In this document: piece after piece, positions 5,467 through 6,570 of the stretch
How positions within the stretch are numbered: position 1 is the first letter of the stretch
Layout: each line of letters opens with the position of its first letter
NCBI GenBank assembly: GCA_017453705.1
Contig: JAFTEK010000162.1
Span: forward strand, 1-6,570
DNA from: Treponema sp.
GTDB taxonomy: Bacteria; Spirochaetota; Spirochaetia; Treponematales; Treponemataceae
Direction of reading: 5' to 3'
Length of the DNA: 6,570 bases
Position numbers and translations under genes: made by a program
The notes under the pieces: generated by a model
Told to the model about the DNA's origin: nothing
Database searches by the model: none
The model's input: only the letters and a program-made list of their open reading frames with translations

Positions 5467-6570
5467 CGGAAGGAAGGATTACCCGTATCTCAGGTCCTAT
5501 TGTCTACGCGGAGGGACTTGATTCAGCCGGACTTTATGATGTTGTTGATGTCGGTGACAAGAGGCTGGTTGGGGAGATAATAAGGCAGGACAAGGGAAAG
5601 GCAACTATCGAAGTCTACGAGGATGACGGCGGCATGAAGATTGGCGAGAAAGTCGTCAGTACAGGGCGCCCTTTGTCCTTGAAGCTCGGCCCTGGACTTG
5701 TCGGGACGATATATGACGGGATACAGCGTCCTCTCAAGGAGCTGTTTGATCAGGAAGGTGCCTTCCTGAAGCCCGGTGACAGGACCAGCCCTATCGATGA
5801 CAAGAAGAAATGGGAATTCACTCCGTCTGTAAAAGAAGGGGATGAGATAAGACCCGGTATGCCACTGGGTACTGTTCAGGAAACTGGCTCCATATTGCAC
5901 AAGATAATGGTGCCCCCTATGACAAAGGGCAGTATCTTGAAATCTTTTAAAGGGGCAGGAAGCTATACTGTGGACGATGAGATTGGAGAGACGGATCTTG
6001 GAGAAACGCTAACCCTGTCGCAATATTGGCCTGTCCGCAGTCCCCGTCCTTTTAATGAGAAGCTTGAGGTTACCCAGCCTTTGGTGACTGGTCAAAGGGT
6101 TATAGATGTATTTTTCCCCCTCAGCAAGGGAGGGACGGCCGCAATACCCGGAGGATTCGGCACTGGAAAAACGATGACCCAGCATGCTGTTGCCAAGTGG
6201 TGCGATGCGGATCTGATTGTTTACATAGGATGCGGAGAGCGCGGCAATGAGATGACCGATGTTCTTACGGACTTTCCGAAGCTGATAGACCCTCGTAATG
6301 GAAAATCCCTGATGGAAAGGACGATACTGATCGCCAACACTTCCAACATGCCTGTCGCCGCGCGAGAAGTTTCCCTGTATTCGGGTATAACCCTTGCTGA
6401 ATACTACAGGGACATGGGAATGCATGTTGCAATCATGACTGACTCCACCAGCCGCTGGGCAGAGGCTTTGCGTGAGCTTTCCGGGCGAATGGAGGAAATG
6501 CCTGCGGAAGAGGGCTTCCCCGCCTATCTTCCCACTCGTCTTGCCCAGTTCTACGAGAGGGCGGGGCGGG
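5463..6570 (+). CDS. atpA: V-type ATP synthase catalytic subunit A (3' end outside window)
   Basis: The first 369 codons of the catalytic A subunit (family length about 580-600), which hydrolyses or makes ATP at the A/B interface. The frame is open from ATG 5463 to the window end. The N-terminal beta-barrel (1-70) begins [14 protein letters not shown]. The A-specific bulge insertion covers about 115-185, with [17 protein letters not shown] at its start. The Walker A loop PGGFGTGKT is at 229-237 with K236 and T237. [11 protein letters not shown] at 254-264 holds the catalytic glutamate E259 and R260. [14 protein letters not shown] follows near 325-338 as the Walker B region. The loop reads GGFGTGKT where many V-type A subunits have GPFGSGKT or GPFGAGKT; catalytic residues are unaffected. 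The 4-base overlap with E and an embedded ribosome site indicate coupled translation. Subunits B and D should follow. Confidence 0.97.
   Translation, partial: MTEGRITRISGPIVYAEGLDSAGLYDVVDVGDKRLVGEIIRQDKGKATIEVYEDDGGMKIGEKVVSTGRPLSLKLGPGLVGTIYDGIQRPLKELFDQEGAFLKPGDRTSPIDDKKKWEFTPSVKEGDEIRPGMPLGTVQETGSILHKIMVPPMTKGSILKSFKGAGSYTVDDEIGETDLGETLTLSQYWPVRSPRPFNEKLEVTQPLVTGQRVIDVFFPLSKGGTAAIPGGFGTGKTMTQHAVAKWCDADLIVYIGCGERGNEMTDVLTDFPKLIDPRNGKSLMERTILIANTSNMPVAAREVSLYSGITLAEYYRDMGMHVAIMTDSTSRWAEALRELSGRMEEMPAEEGFPAYLPTRLAQFYERAGR

Overview
The window is one strand of a tightly packed bacterial operon for a V-type (A/V-type) rotary ATPase/ATP synthase. Every gene is on the + strand. The order is: 3' tail of an unidentified gene (stop at 116), a fructose/Ntr-type PTS EIIA protein (134-601), then ATPase subunits G/H (618-935), C (945-1979), I (1972-3978), K (4042-4374), F (4391-4726), E (4828-5466) and A (5463 to beyond the window end). 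Subunits B and D are missing and are expected just downstream. No RNA gene, mobile element or CRISPR array was seen, and no gene-free stretch exceeds about 100 bases.

The organism is a bacterium with roughly balanced GC. V-type operons with a separate EIIA gene, a short two-helix K with an N-terminal signal-like segment, and this style of subunits C and A recall spirochaetes (Treponema/Sphaerochaeta group). Anaerobic Firmicutes also carry V-type ATPases, so the assignment is a moderate-confidence inference from remembered family resemblance, not from a search.

How the parts work together: A (with B) forms the catalytic head. E and G/H form the peripheral stalks. C and F (with the missing D) make the central rotor shaft and its socket. 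K forms the membrane ring and I is the stator half-channel that passes ions across K. The EIIA gene sits only 16 bases before the first ATPase gene with no visible break, so the two are probably co-expressed. Because no EIIB or EIIC is present, a regulatory role linking PTS phosphorylation state to energy metabolism is plausible but unproven.

Most junctions are short gaps or overlaps (8 bases C/I, 4 bases E/A). Two are not. The 63-base I-K gap carries a small hairpin and a T-run directly ahead of the K ribosome site. The 101-base F-E gap holds a long imperfect hairpin (4739-4799). These two non-coding elements and the EIIA partner are the parts most worth following up.
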